A stretch of DNA of 46,347 nt, taken from the IMG/VR virus record IMGVR_UViG_3300021062_000024, positions 1 to 46,347 of that record. One strand, 5' to 3'. Positions 21,613 through 29,611 of the stretch are shown here, piece after piece. The notes under the pieces are model-generated. The model was not told the DNA's origin, made no database searches, and saw nothing but the letters and a program-made list of their open reading frames with translations. Position 1 is the stretch's first letter. The number at the start of each line of letters is the position of its first letter. A program made the translations under genes and the position numbers. This DNA is from a virus.

Positions 21613-21959
21613 GCGACGAACGCATGGCGGCAATTGTGCTCGCCAACACAGTCCTAGATCGCGTCAACGCCGACCCCGATGACGACCTTGCGGTGTTGGC
21701 CCGGCAGTTCCTGCGTGAAGTCTCGCGCAGCCAACATGCCGAAGTCGCCTTGGATGTCCGCGCACGCGACGTACAGGCCCTGCAAGAGGACATCGCCAAG
21801 CTGATGCGGGTGATGCGGTGCGCTCAGTCCGCGCTCGTCACGGTGCGGAATGACGTAGCGCGGGAGAAGCTTCAGGCGGCCATCGCTGCTGTTCCGCACC
21901 GGCTGAAGGCCGCTCCGCACGAACTGATGCCATACGCTGAATTGCGGAGCATCCGATGA
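21609..21959 (+). CDS. Coiled-coil hypothetical protein
   Basis: 116 residues, predominantly helical (ARDVQALQEDIAKLMRVMRC). It has ATGA-type overlaps on both sides. No family is recognised. Confidence 0.65.
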   Translation: MSDERMAAIVLANTVLDRVNADPDDDLAVLARQFLREVSRSQHAEVALDVRARDVQALQEDIAKLMRVMRCAQSALVTVRNDVAREKLQAAIAAVPHRLKAAPHELMPYAELRSIR

Positions 21960-22306
21960 CCGTGGAGAACGACGCGATGGCAGACACAGCGACGCCGAGG
22001 CCGTGCCCGTTCTGTGGTGAAGGTGAGCCGCATCCGTGGGCGGAGCTGTCGCCAGGCGCCAGCATGGAGGCATACTTTATGTGGTGCGTGAAGTGCAGCG
22101 CCAAGGGGCCGCGCCGCGCCAACCGGCAAGACGCTATCGCCGCCTGGAACCGCCGCGCCCACGACGCCCTGAAGGCGGAGAACGCCAAGCTCCGCGAGGC
22201 GCTGAAACGCTGTGTGGGCGAGCTGGTCTACGCGAAGGAAAAGCTCCCTTGGTCTAACGCAAAGGAAGCTCTCGCCATCGCCCGCGCCACGCTGGAGGGC
22301 CGCTGA
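21956..22306 (+). CDS. Lar-like restriction alleviation protein
   Basis: 116 residues. A zinc-ribbon pattern CPFCGEGEPH ... WCVKCSAKGP ... RQDAIAAWNRRA (about 17-65) is the Lar family signature. A coiled-coil tail follows. Lar from Rac prophage modulates type I restriction; most phage homologues are untested. Together with the phage cytosine methyltransferase it suggests defence against host restriction (inference). Confidence 0.75.
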   Translation: MTVENDAMADTATPRPCPFCGEGEPHPWAELSPGASMEAYFMWCVKCSAKGPRRANRQDAIAAWNRRAHDALKAENAKLREALKRCVGELVYAKEKLPWSNAKEALAIARATLEGR

Positions 22307-22308
22307 GC

Positions 22309-22542
22309 ATGACCGCGAAGCCCATGCAACCGATCTATGTCCTGATCGGCGCGAAGATCGTCCACACCCGCGAGGCCATCGGGTGGACGCAGCAAGACCT
22401 CGCCAAACGGATCGGCCTCACGCGAGCCAGCGTGGCGAACATCGAAACCGGTCGCCAGCGCATCTTGCTTCACGACGTTGAGACGATAGCTCGCGCCTTC
22501 CAAACCACGCCGAAGCATTTCCTGAAGGGCATCTGGACATGA
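22309..22542 (+). CDS. XRE-family HTH regulator
   Basis: 77 residues, nearly all HTH: GAKIVHTREAIGWTQQDLAK followed by RIGLTRASVANIETGRQRI. It resembles a C-type or SinR-like small regulator and probably forms dimers. It begins three bases after the Lar-like gene and overlaps the next by four. It may time later early genes. Confidence 0.8.
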   Translation: MTAKPMQPIYVLIGAKIVHTREAIGWTQQDLAKRIGLTRASVANIETGRQRILLHDVETIARAFQTTPKHFLKGIWT

Positions 22543-22787
22543 CCGTGCTGAACTACGCCACCCGCCGGGAAGACCTGGCCGACGCCACCGACTTCCTGGA
22601 GCACTTCGCGGTCTCCCTGGAGGACAGCATGGGCAGCCTACGGGCCGCACAGCGGGGGTTGGAGTGGGCGACGGGAAGGTCTGATGCCTGCGCCGAGCTG
22701 ATGCGCGAGGCAGAGGCGCTGGCGAAGAAAGCCCGTGGGCTGATGACCTGGGTCGAGCGCGGGTGCAACGAAGGAGAACGGCCATGA
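22539..22787 (+). CDS. Small helical hypothetical protein
   Basis: 82 residues: ATDFLEHFAVSLEDSMGSLR and further helices. It overlaps both neighbours by four bases. No family is recognised. Confidence 0.6.
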   Translation: MTVLNYATRREDLADATDFLEHFAVSLEDSMGSLRAAQRGLEWATGRSDACAELMREAEALAKKARGLMTWVERGCNEGERP

Positions 22788-23149
22788 ATGCGCTGCAGGT
22801 ACTGCGCAAGGCAAGGAAGCTGATCGAGACGCCGGAGCGATGGACCAAGGGCGACGCGGCGAAGGATCGGGATGGCGTGCCGGTTGGGATGAAGTCTCGC
22901 GCGGCGGTCTGCTTCTGCGCGGCCGGGGCTATCGCAAGAGCTAGCGGCGGCTGGAATGGCGGTTACCACAATGCGCGGGCCGCCCTTGAGGTGGCGATTG
23001 GCGGTGCCATCGCCGAGTGGAACGACGCCCCTCGCCGCACGCACGCCCAGGTGCTCCGCGCCTTCGACAAGGCGATCACCTCACTTGAGAAGCCGACTAA
23101 CCCGGAGCCACCCCATGAACGCCATCGTCCCCCTCCCCGCCGTCCGTAA
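22784..23149 (+). CDS. DUF6197-family protein
   Basis: 121 residues from ATG 22784 (ATGA overlap). ALQVLRKARKLIETPERWTK, then VCFCAAGAIARA and EWNDAPRRTHAQVLRAFDKA match the DUF6197 pattern common in actinobacterial and alphaproteobacterial phages. Function unknown. The C-terminal tail is Pro/Arg-rich and overlaps the next gene by 35 bases. Confidence 0.75.
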   Translation: MNALQVLRKARKLIETPERWTKGDAAKDRDGVPVGMKSRAAVCFCAAGAIARASGGWNGGYHNARAALEVAIGGAIAEWNDAPRRTHAQVLRAFDKAITSLEKPTNPEPPHERHRPPPRRP

Positions 23150-23291
23150 GCGGTCCGGCTCCCTGAGCGACGTGCTGCCGATCGCGGAGAACGCGGTCTG
23201 GTGGAGGAATTTTCTTGCCGGTGTGGCCCTGGAGCGGCCCGTCTCCGCAGCGTGGCGGGACGAGGCGGCGGAACTGGAGAGGCTGTCATGA
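23115..23291 (+). CDS. Small hypothetical protein
   Basis: 58 residues: MNAIVPLPAVRKRSGSLSDV, then WWRNFLAGVALERPVSAAWR. The start lies inside the DUF6197 gene; the stop overlaps the next start. No family is recognised. Confidence 0.55.
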   Translation: MNAIVPLPAVRKRSGSLSDVLPIAENAVWWRNFLAGVALERPVSAAWRDEAAELERLS

Positions 23292-23596
23292 GCGCCATTG
23301 AATTTGAAACTGCGCGGGCGATTGCGTTCGCCTACCGCGAGATCGAAACCGCAGAGACACTGCTGGCTGAAATCGCGGAGGCCACGGGGCGACACCCGGC
23401 GCCGGACATCCGCGACGCCTTCGGACGGCAGGTCGGCGGCATGGAACTCGGCGTGCCGTCCGGCTCCAACAGTCGGCGGCTATTCAATGTCCCTTGGGGA
23501 CTCGCGCGCCCCATCATCGAGGCGCATATCGCGCAGCAGAAGGCCGTCATCGCCGCTTTAAGCGAGAAGGCGCGCTCAGAATTGGGTGCGCCATGA
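23288..23596 (+). CDS. Small hypothetical protein
   Basis: 102 residues from ATG 23288 (ATGA overlap). It is helical at both ends, with a Gly/Pro-rich centre GRQVGGMELGVPSGSNSRRL. No family is recognised. Confidence 0.65.
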   Translation: MSAIEFETARAIAFAYREIETAETLLAEIAEATGRHPAPDIRDAFGRQVGGMELGVPSGSNSRRLFNVPWGLARPIIEAHIAQQKAVIAALSEKARSELGAP

Positions 23597-23829
23597 CCGA
23601 GCCGCAGCGCATCGCAGAGGCGCCAGATATGGGGATTGCGCGCAGTAGCGCGCTTCTGCCGGCGACCCTGGAAGACACCGAGGCCGACCTGCAGGCGATC
23701 CACTCCGCGCTTGTCGGCCTGGAAAGCGCGCCGCCGCCCCTGCTCCGCCGCAACGGTGAATGGCTCCGCGAGCTGGCCGATCGGCTTTCGTCTCTCGCGC
23801 TACTCGTTTCCAGCAAGGAGGCCGCTTAA
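23593..23829 (+). CDS. Small hypothetical protein
   Basis: 78 residues. AGTA hairpin copy 5 encodes IARSSALL in its first third. The remainder is helical (DTEADLQAIHSALVGLESAP). Its stop TAA shares bases with the next ATG. Confidence 0.6.
   Translation: MTEPQRIAEAPDMGIARSSALLPATLEDTEADLQAIHSALVGLESAPPPLLRRNGEWLRELADRLSSLALLVSSKEAA
23638..23653. repeat. AGTA hairpin repeat, copy 5
   Basis: GCGCGC-AGTA-GCGCGC, preceded by GGGGATT and followed by TTCTGCCGG, inside the gene 23593-23829. Confidence 0.75.
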
Positions 23830-24503
23830 TGCCGACGCCAAAGGCCGGGTACTTCCTGAAAGATGGGACGAAGGTGCCGGGCACCACCACCATAATTGGC
23901 CGCTTCAAGGACAGCGGCGGGCTGATGTTCTGGGCTTTCCAGCAAGGCAAGCTCGGCAAGGCCAAGCTCTACGATGAAGCGGAGAAGGCCGCCGACATCG
24001 GCACCGCCGCACACGGCATGGTCGAGCTGCGCATCAAGGGCGCAAGCGACGCCGAACTGAATGACTGGCTCGACAAGACCTTACCCGACCCGGAGATGCA
24101 AACCAAAGCCCGGTCGAGCTTCGTTGCCTACCTCAAGTGGGCGGAGATGACCAAGCTCGTGGTGGTCGAGCAGGAAATGCAGCTTGTCTCCGAACAGTAC
24201 CGGTTCGGAGGCACGCCCGACGCCATTGGCATGATTGGCAACGAACTGTGCCTGCTGGATTGGAAGACGAGCAACGGCGTCTATCAGGACTACCTGATCC
24301 AGCTTGCCGCCTACCGGCAGCTTTGGGAGGAGAACCATCCAGACCGGCCGTTGACCGGCGGCTTTCATCTACTGCGGTTCGCCAAGGAGCACGCGGACTT
24401 CGGGCACCACTACTTCGCCAACCTGGACGAAGCGTGGCGCGCGTTCGTGCTGATGCGCGAGCTGTACGACATCGACCGTGGACTGAAAAAGCGCGCAGCC
24501 TAA
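23829..24503 (+). CDS. PD-(D/E)XK exonuclease, RecB/Cas4-like
   Basis: 224 residues. N-terminal VPGTTTIIGRF (16-26) and GTAAHGMVE (58-66) supply the RecB-family His motif. FGGTPDAIG (126-134) carries the first Asp, LLDWKTS (142-148) the D-x-K, and YQDYLIQLAAY (152-162) the Q-x-x-x-Y motif. This is the usual phage early nuclease fold, often paired with a single-strand annealing or binding protein. It is followed after 15 bases by an SSB-like gene, so recombination or DNA-end processing is likely. Confidence 0.85.
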   Translation: MPTPKAGYFLKDGTKVPGTTTIIGRFKDSGGLMFWAFQQGKLGKAKLYDEAEKAADIGTAAHGMVELRIKGASDAELNDWLDKTLPDPEMQTKARSSFVAYLKWAEMTKLVVVEQEMQLVSEQYRFGGTPDAIGMIGNELCLLDWKTSNGVYQDYLIQLAAYRQLWEENHPDRPLTGGFHLLRFAKEHADFGHHYFANLDEAWRAFVLMRELYDIDRGLKKRAA

Positions 24504-24518
24504 AGAGGAGAAAGCACC

Positions 24519-25151
24519 ATGGCACGCACGATGCCCGCCAACACTGGCGGCAATTTCGAACTAGCGCCGAGCGGAACGCATATCGCGATCTGCTATCGCT
24601 TCATCGACCTGGGCACCCAGGAAGGCAGCTACCAGGGCAAGCCCCGCAAGGCGCACAAGGTGATGATCACCTGGGAGCTATGCGGCGACGAGAAGATGGA
24701 GGACGGCCGCCCCTTCTCCATCAGCAAGACCTACACGCTGTCCAGCCACGAGAAAGCCGGACTGCGGAAGGACCTGGAGGCGTGGCGCGGCGCCAAATTC
24801 ACGGATGACGAAATCGCCCGCTTCGACCTGTCCACCCTCATGGGCAAGCCGTGTCTGCTCAATGTGGTGCACAACGAGAATGGCGACCGCACCTATGCGA
24901 ACGTCGCCGGCATTATGCGGCTGCCGAAGGGCTCCGCGGCCCCGCAGCGGGTGAACGAGACGATCTTCTTTGACCTGGACGAACGGCCGTTCAACGCCGA
25001 GCTGTTCAACAAGCTGGGCGAGCGGTTGCGCGAGACCATCGCCAAGTCGCCCGAGTACGCGGCGGCTCACGGCCAGCACACCGAAGCCCACCCGCCGCCG
25101 CATGATGGCAGCGGCATGCCCGACCCGGCAGACGATCCATTCGGGCTGTAG
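24519..25151 (+). CDS. Probable ssDNA-binding protein
   Basis: 210 residues. The N-terminal two thirds are beta-rich, with GTHIAICYRFIDLGTQEGSY and AHKVMITWELCGDE, an OB-fold-like pattern of phage DUF669-type proteins. The last residues (DPADDPFGL) are acidic with a terminal Phe, like the protein-binding tails of SSBs. It has a strong AGAGGAGAAAG ribosome-binding site and follows the exonuclease. Function inferred from pattern and neighbour. Confidence 0.7.
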   Translation: MARTMPANTGGNFELAPSGTHIAICYRFIDLGTQEGSYQGKPRKAHKVMITWELCGDEKMEDGRPFSISKTYTLSSHEKAGLRKDLEAWRGAKFTDDEIARFDLSTLMGKPCLLNVVHNENGDRTYANVAGIMRLPKGSAAPQRVNETIFFDLDERPFNAELFNKLGERLRETIAKSPEYAAAHGQHTEAHPPPHDGSGMPDPADDPFGL

Positions 25152-25153
25152 CC

Positions 25154-25513
25154 GTGATAGGCCCCGCCCCACTCCGCAAGCGCATGGGGGTGAAGCAGTC
25201 CAGCTTCATCCGCTCGGCGAGCCATAAGGCATTCATCCGCCGGCAGCAATGCGTGTGCGCGGCGTTCAACCACCCGAAGTACCCCTGTGGTGGGCCGAAG
25301 GTCGCGGCGCACTTCAGGACTGCGACGGGTGGCGGGATGGGCTTGAAGCCGGCGGATCAGTTCATCTTTTGCGTATGCGACGCGCACCATCGTCTACAGC
25401 ACCAGGTGGGCGAAGCGGAGTTCCAGAAGATGTTCGGACTCAATCTCCGCATCATCTGCCGGGACTTCGCTCGGCGCTCCCCCGATCAACGCATCAGAGA
25501 GGCAGCACAATGA
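25154..25513 (+). CDS. Ref/DUF968-like HNH nuclease
   Basis: 119 residues from a GTG start three bases after the SSB-like stop. SHKAFIRRQQCVCAAFNHPK, VAAHFRTATGGGMGLKPADQ and CDAHHRLQHQVGE match the Ref/DUF968 pattern (RxxHxxF, C..C, AAH...GMGxKPxD, CxxHHxxxH). Ref of phage P1 is a RecA-dependent nuclease. It probably takes part in recombination. Confidence 0.75.
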   Translation: MIGPAPLRKRMGVKQSSFIRSASHKAFIRRQQCVCAAFNHPKYPCGGPKVAAHFRTATGGGMGLKPADQFIFCVCDAHHRLQHQVGEAEFQKMFGLNLRIICRDFARRSPDQRIREAAQ

Positions 25514-25740
25514 GTGTACGTGCAGTCTGCCGCAAGGGCGACATCCGAATCGGCATGATCGGCATGGAGCCGGGCAACATCGAGCGCCTGACCGAGCGTG
25601 GCAAGCCATTCATCCTGCGCCTCGACATGTTCCGCGACTGTCAGGACGTGGTGTTGGTCTACGGCAAGGACCACGCCGACATCATGCAGAAGATGGCGCT
25701 GTTCAACAACGAACCGGGCGCGGAGATCGACTGGCTATGA
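25510..25740 (+). CDS. Small hypothetical protein
   Basis: 76 residues, mixed alpha/beta (MSVRAVCRKGDIRIGMIGME). ATGA overlaps on both sides. No family is recognised. Confidence 0.65.
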   Translation: MSVRAVCRKGDIRIGMIGMEPGNIERLTERGKPFILRLDMFRDCQDVVLVYGKDHADIMQKMALFNNEPGAEIDWL

Positions 25741-26258
25741 ACGCGATAGCCGCCACCTTCCACAGCTTCCGCACCGTCGCCGGCCGGAAGCAAATCCAGT
25801 TGGTGTTCGAGGCGCCGGTCGAGCAGACGGGCAAGATCCTCGACCTGCTCGGCACGCCAGACCCAGGCGGCAGCAAGTGGGTCGGCATCGCACCGCTACA
25901 GCTGGACAAGGTGACGGAACAGAAGCCCGAGGCTCCGGCGGAGCGCGCTACTGCGCGCAAAAAGGAATCCGAACCCTGGCACACCCTGAAGCTCTCCAAG
26001 CGAGCCGCGATCATGTGCGGAGAGCCGATGTTCTGGGAGTGGGCAAACGCTCAGGAAGCAAAGCGGCTCGGGCAAGAGAACTGCATTCAGATTGACGACG
26101 CCGAGAAGGCGGCAATGTGGCTCCGGTGGCGGACCAACGTGAAGTCCCGCAAGGAGTACGACACCGACGAAGCCGCTGGCCGGAGATACCTGGAGATCGA
26201 GAGGTCTTACCGGGCTCACCGGATGGAAGTCGAGCGCTACGGGGAAGTGTCATCATGA
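25737..26258 (+). CDS. Hypothetical protein
   Basis: 173 residues. A beta-rich N-terminus (QIQLVFEAPVEQTGKILDLL) is followed by a linker with AGTA hairpin copy 6 (ERATARKKES) and a helical C-terminus containing MFWEWANAQEAKRLG and WLRWRTNVKSRKEYD. The latter looks like the C-terminal part of phage replication or recombination accessory proteins. Function unknown. Confidence 0.65.
   Translation: MNAIAATFHSFRTVAGRKQIQLVFEAPVEQTGKILDLLGTPDPGGSKWVGIAPLQLDKVTEQKPEAPAERATARKKESEPWHTLKLSKRAAIMCGEPMFWEWANAQEAKRLGQENCIQIDDAEKAAMWLRWRTNVKSRKEYDTDEAAGRRYLEIERSYRAHRMEVERYGEVSS
25943..25958. repeat. AGTA hairpin repeat, copy 6
   Basis: GCGCGC-TACT-GCGCGC on the plus strand; AGTA loop on the minus strand. 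It sits in the linker between two domains of the gene 25737-26258. Confidence 0.75.
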
Positions 26259-26473
26259 GCCGTCGCCGCCGCGAGCTGATCGCCGCCAAGCGGGCGGGCA
26301 CAGTCCTAGACCCGGCCGCATCGTTCACCGAATGCCTAGCCTGCAACGGCACTGGCACGCGCGACTGGCTTTCTGGCGCGCCCTGCATGCAGTGCATCAA
26401 CGGCTGGGTGATGGGCGAAGACCCTGACGACCTCCCCGACTGGGGCGATCCGGAGGATGACGATGGCGAGTGA
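26255..26473 (+). CDS. Small DnaJ-type zinc-finger protein
   Basis: 72 residues. CLACNGTGTRDWLSGAPCMQC gives the CxxCxGxG...CxxC pattern of DnaJ-like zinc fingers. The tail is very acidic (DPDDLPDWGDPEDDD). The start overlaps the previous stop. Function unknown. Confidence 0.7.
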   Translation: MSRRRRELIAAKRAGTVLDPAASFTECLACNGTGTRDWLSGAPCMQCINGWVMGEDPDDLPDWGDPEDDDGE

Positions 26474-26804
26474 GATAGAGGCGCTGATCGAACGGCTGGA
26501 GAAGGCGACGGGGCCGGATCGCGCCCTCGACAAGGCGGTTGACCCGCTTCTTCGCAAGCGCGCGATGTATGAGCTGGACGACCAGGAGCCAGAGTACACC
26601 GCCGACCTGATGCTTGCCCGAGACTGCGCCGGCAAAGAATGGCTGGAGCAGTGGACGCTGGCTCGCGCGCGTGCCGGCTTCTATGAACTCGGCACCCGCC
26701 GTTATCGCGGTATGGCTTTCGACGACATCATCGTCAAGGGCTATCACGAGCCCTGTTTATGGCTTGCGGTTGCCCTCCGCGCCCGCGCCACCCAGGAGAA
26801 GTGA
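26463..26804 (+). CDS. Small hypothetical protein
   Basis: 113 residues from the second ATG (26463), which has GGAGG at the right distance. It is helical and acidic at the N-terminus (SEIEALIERLEKATGPDRAL). It resembles many phage proteins of this start pattern, without known function. Confidence 0.65.
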   Translation: MASEIEALIERLEKATGPDRALDKAVDPLLRKRAMYELDDQEPEYTADLMLARDCAGKEWLEQWTLARARAGFYELGTRRYRGMAFDDIIVKGYHEPCLWLAVALRARATQEK

Positions 26805-26805
26805 G

Positions 26806-27204
26806 ATGGACCCAGCAGCACCGCAGGAGATGACGGCGGTTCGCATCATCGAGCACAAGGAAGCGCTGGAGATCGCGCAACGGCTGATCAACTCGGCATT
26901 CGGCAACGACAACCGGGCGCGCTTCAGCATTCCGTGTCGGCCGCACCATGACGATGACTGCCTGATCATGGCCTACATCGCACAGCGGGAGATGGAGCGT
27001 AACCGTCTCACCGCCGCCGAGACCGCCCGCGCCGCAGCGGAGGCGGAAGCGGCGAGGCTGCGGGCTGCGCTGAACTTGCACGCGCCGGCCTGCCACATCT
27101 GCAGCACGCGCAGTCGGGTGCATTCGGCATTTTGTAGCGCCGTAGGTGACCCGGCAGACCGCGCGCTTGCAGCCCTCACCAAGGAGCCGAGCCATGGGAA
27201 GTGA
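26806..27204 (+). CDS. Hypothetical protein with His/Cys cluster
   Basis: 132 residues from MDPAAPQEMT. Helical, with a coiled coil (AAETARAAAEAEAARLRAAL) and a possible metal site HAPACHICSTRSRVHSAFC near the end. No family is recognised. Confidence 0.65.
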   Translation: MDPAAPQEMTAVRIIEHKEALEIAQRLINSAFGNDNRARFSIPCRPHHDDDCLIMAYIAQREMERNRLTAAETARAAAEAEAARLRAALNLHAPACHICSTRSRVHSAFCSAVGDPADRALAALTKEPSHGK

Positions 27205-27508
27205 CGCCATGACCCAGGACACCGAGTGGGCGCGCGAGCAGGCGGAGAGGCTGGCCAATGATCTGGCCTACGCACTTCGCAAGAACAGCCTCGTGTACGC
27301 CGCAATCAAGAACATCGAAACCGCCCTCCTCGCCGCCGAGCAGCGGGGGAGAGAGGCGGAGCGGGCAAAATTCGAGGAGCTTGCCGAGGCTGCGACCGTT
27401 TGCACGCTGCTGACCACCTTCGCTCCGTTCATGGACCTGAAGGAAGGCAAGCGCTTGATTGATGCGCTGGTTGCGGTCGGCAAGCTGAAGAAGGATACCC
27501 GGCCATGA
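27194..27508 (+). CDS. Small helical hypothetical protein
   Basis: 104 residues from ATG 27194, with AAGGAG upstream; ATG 27209 is an alternative. Mainly helical (EWAREQAERLANDLAYALRK). It overlaps the next gene by four bases. Confidence 0.6.
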   Translation: MGSDAMTQDTEWAREQAERLANDLAYALRKNSLVYAAIKNIETALLAAEQRGREAERAKFEELAEAATVCTLLTTFAPFMDLKEGKRLIDALVAVGKLKKDTRP

Positions 27509-27771
27509 CGCCCGACGAGCTGAAGGCCGCGCTGGTCGAGGCGGTCGCACGACGCCGCGCCGCGCGTGCCTTGGGAGGGGCAATGACGCGACGACTAAAG
27601 ACTGGGAATTTGCTGATTGAAGCGGAAGCCGCTCAGCGCTGCGATCTCTGCGGCGCAGTGGCCGAAACACGCCCCTACGGTCCAAGGGGCGAGAACGTCT
27701 GCTTCTCGTGCGGCATGAAGGACCGGGCTGCCGCTGAGCGCGCATTCAAGCAGCGGATGGACCCAACATGA
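27505..27771 (+). CDS. Small zinc-ribbon protein
   Basis: 88 residues. AAQRCDLCGAVAET and ENVCFSCGMKDRA form a CxxC...CxxC ribbon in the second half; the first half is a basic helix. ATGA overlaps on both sides. Function unknown. Confidence 0.65.
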   Translation: MTPDELKAALVEAVARRRAARALGGAMTRRLKTGNLLIEAEAAQRCDLCGAVAETRPYGPRGENVCFSCGMKDRAAAERAFKQRMDPT

Positions 27772-28067
27772 CCGACCTCGAAACCACGCTCTCCGCAATC
27801 ACGCGCATGGCGGAGGAGGTGAAGGATGATCAGCGATTCATCAAAGCTGGAGCCACCCTCGTTCCCGGAGGGCTCGAATCAATTTTGGCGGCTGGCGCTC
27901 GGCAACAGACCGCCGCCCCCGCTCTCGCCGACGCCGTGCTGGCGCTGGTCGAGGTGGCGAGGGCTGCGGAGGCCGACAGGCAATTTGCCAAGAAATATTG
28001 GGGCGAAAGGCTGGAAGTTACCGACGCCCTCTCCCGCCTCTCCACGCTGAAGGAGACGAGGGGGTGA
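27768..28067 (+). CDS. Small helical hypothetical protein
   Basis: 99 residues, Ala/Glu-rich helices (DAVLALVEVARAAEADRQFA). It follows the zinc-ribbon gene by ATGA overlap. No family is recognised. Confidence 0.6.
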   Translation: MTDLETTLSAITRMAEEVKDDQRFIKAGATLVPGGLESILAAGARQQTAAPALADAVLALVEVARAAEADRQFAKKYWGERLEVTDALSRLSTLKETRG

Positions 28068-28087
28068 CAGAGAAGATGGATTCTGTT

Positions 28088-28103
28088 TCGCGCAGTAGCG
28101 CGA
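28088..28103. repeat. AGTA hairpin repeat, copy 7
   Basis: TCGCGC-AGTA-GCGCGA followed by CGACCGG, in the intergenic gap 28068-28124. The downstream flank is the same as copy 4. Confidence 0.75.
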
Positions 28104-28124
28104 CGACCGGACGGAGCAAAGGCC

Positions 28125-28397
28125 ATGGACGCAAAGCCCGGCACCTATCGCTGGATCAAACACTGGCACTCGGACATGTGGGAGGTGGCTCGCATCGATC
28201 TCCCGCCTCCGACCTACCAGCCCGATCCGCAGACCAATCCTTCGGGGCTTTGGGCGTATCCCGAGGGCGGTGAATGCGGGGCGATCGATCTCGACCAGAT
28301 TGGCCCAGAGACCGCGTTGCCCGACGAACTGCGCGAGCAATTGGATGACCTAACTCGGTCATGCCAGGAGTGGCGGCCCCACCAAGACACCCCATGA
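28125..28397 (+). CDS. Small hypothetical protein
   Basis: 90 residues. PGTYRWIKHWHSDMWEVARI then Pro-rich and acidic segments. The 'MW..A.I' type start is seen in many small phage ORFs. No function assigned. Confidence 0.6.
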   Translation: MDAKPGTYRWIKHWHSDMWEVARIDLPPPTYQPDPQTNPSGLWAYPEGGECGAIDLDQIGPETALPDELREQLDDLTRSCQEWRPHQDTP

Positions 28398-28439
28398 CAG
28401 AGCGACGCCTACGCCTGCCGTTGGAGCTGAGGAGTGAAC

Positions 28440-28802
28440 ATGGTTGAGATCGCACAAGACGGCCGCCTACTGGCCGATGGAACCCCGCTGGTGGAGCCGG
28501 ATGTGGCCAAGATGATTCCGCGCCTGGGCAAGGTCGCGAGCCAGGAGATTGCCAAAGCGACGCGCGATGCGCTGGTGCCGATCACCGAGCGGCGCGTCGA
28601 GATGACCGGCCTGGACCGCCGCGTCCGGTTCGACCTCCCTCTCCGCTCGTTCGAGCACCTGAAGGCAGTCAGCGAGATACTAGACACCCTATCTCGCGGG
28701 CTCGAAGGATTGAGCTATATGCGGCACAAACAAGAGGCCGAAGTGCTTAGAGAAGCACGGAATTTGGTTGACCGCGCCAAGCGCAGGATGGCAAATGTCT
28801 AG
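28440..28802 (+). CDS. Hypothetical protein
   Basis: 120 residues from ATG 28440, with GAGGAG upstream; a GTG at 28434 is less likely. VEIAQDGRLLADGTPLVEPD is followed by helices with many charged residues. The last gene before the AT-rich gap. No family is recognised. Confidence 0.6.
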   Translation: MVEIAQDGRLLADGTPLVEPDVAKMIPRLGKVASQEIAKATRDALVPITERRVEMTGLDRRVRFDLPLRSFEHLKAVSEILDTLSRGLEGLSYMRHKQEAEVLREARNLVDRAKRRMANV

Positions 28803-29029
28803 CCTGTGGATTTTAACCAGCTCAGACAATACTGGTGGTATACTGCACCGTCACGTACCATCATATACATTATGCGGCAGTAATATTATTGCGCGCCCGC
28901 AATTTTATTGCTTTCCTTCTGCGCCCAAGCACTTAAAAGCCGACTCTAAGCCCCGGTTCGGACTGTCAACGCCCGACTAGCCCTCGTCCCTGTGGATAGC
29001 GTGGATTGAATCGCCCATGATGCCCAACC
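28803..29029. other. AT-rich intergenic region
   Basis: 227 bases, clearly more AT-rich than the rest of the genome. It contains an extended -10-like TGGTATACT (28832-28840 region) and the near-palindrome GCAGTAATATTATTGC (28877-28892). No ORF is seen. Candidate uses are a promoter for the gene at 29030, an attachment site or an origin. Confidence 0.45.
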
Positions 29030-29221
29030 ATGCCCCGCTCCGCCGACATCCGCAAGCTTGTGATCCGCGCCCGGAAGGTGGCCGCGGTATCGAGAACGGC
29101 GGGGCCGACAGGGGTAGCCTTCGCCGAGCTGATCGACCAGCTGGTAGAGACCATCGAACAGCTCAGGCAGGAGCTGTCAGATGAGAGGAAGCGGGGCTTT
29201 TACGAGAGGGTGAAGAAGTAG
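29030..29221 (+). CDS. Small helical hypothetical protein
   Basis: 63 residues, basic, with helices AFAELIDQLVETIEQLRQEL, probably a dimeric coiled coil. The last rightward gene; it converges with the holin gene, whose stop is four bases beyond its own. Confidence 0.6.
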   Translation: MPRSADIRKLVIRARKVAAVSRTAGPTGVAFAELIDQLVETIEQLRQELSDERKRGFYERVKK

Positions 29222-29231
29222 GGCCTACTTC
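29215..29231. terminator. Palindrome at the convergent gene ends
   Basis: GAAGTAGG-G-CCTACTTC overlaps the stop codons of both the rightward gene (29221) and the leftward holin gene (29225). It may form a bidirectional termination or transcript-stabilising hairpin. No U-run is visible, so it is not a standard terminator. Confidence 0.35.
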
Positions 29232-29611
29232 GTCTTGATCTTCTCGAACGTGCGAAGGCCCGCCATGCCCAGCATGCCGAGCATCAGTTCGTAGAGGTTG
29301 CCGTCGAGCGTCGGCAGCTTCGGGATGGGCTTGCCGATCAGGAAGCCGACGTAATAGGCCAGCGGCGCGAACAGGTAGGTGTAGGCAAGCGCCGTGCCGC
29401 ACACCCAACCGATGAAGGGGCGCCAGCCGGCGATGAACAGGTTGCCGGATGTCGCCTCCGCCTTGTTCACCTCAAGCTGGGAGAGGTCCGATTGCGCCAG
29501 CGCGCCGAGCATGCGATCTAGCTCTTTCTGCCGGGCCTGGGGATCGGGGATGACCGATTCCAGCAACTTGCCCAGCAGGGGGGTTAGGATGGGGAGTAGC
29601 GCGGCGAGCAT
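29225..29611 (-). CDS. Holin, 3-TM gene-transfer-agent type
   Basis: 128 residues. ILTPLLGKLLESVIPDPQAR, EVNKAEATSGNLFIAGWRPF, IGWVCGTALAYTYLFAPLAY and GMLGMAGLRTFEKIK are the conserved blocks of the GTA_holin_3TM family, best known in alphaproteobacteria. It should form membrane holes that release the endolysin. It lies downstream of the endolysin gene after a 174-base gap that holds no clear gene. Last gene of the late operon. Confidence 0.85.
   Translation of the reverse strand: MLAALLPILTPLLGKLLESVIPDPQARQKELDRMLGALAQSDLSQLEVNKAEATSGNLFIAGWRPFIGWVCGTALAYTYLFAPLAYYVGFLIGKPIPKLPTLDGNLYELMLGMLGMAGLRTFEKIKTK

Noticed and set aside
28877-28892. TAATATTA core resembling rolling-circle nicking sites
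   Set aside because: A short AT palindrome in an AT-rich gap is expected by chance. No Rep-type initiator gene is present.
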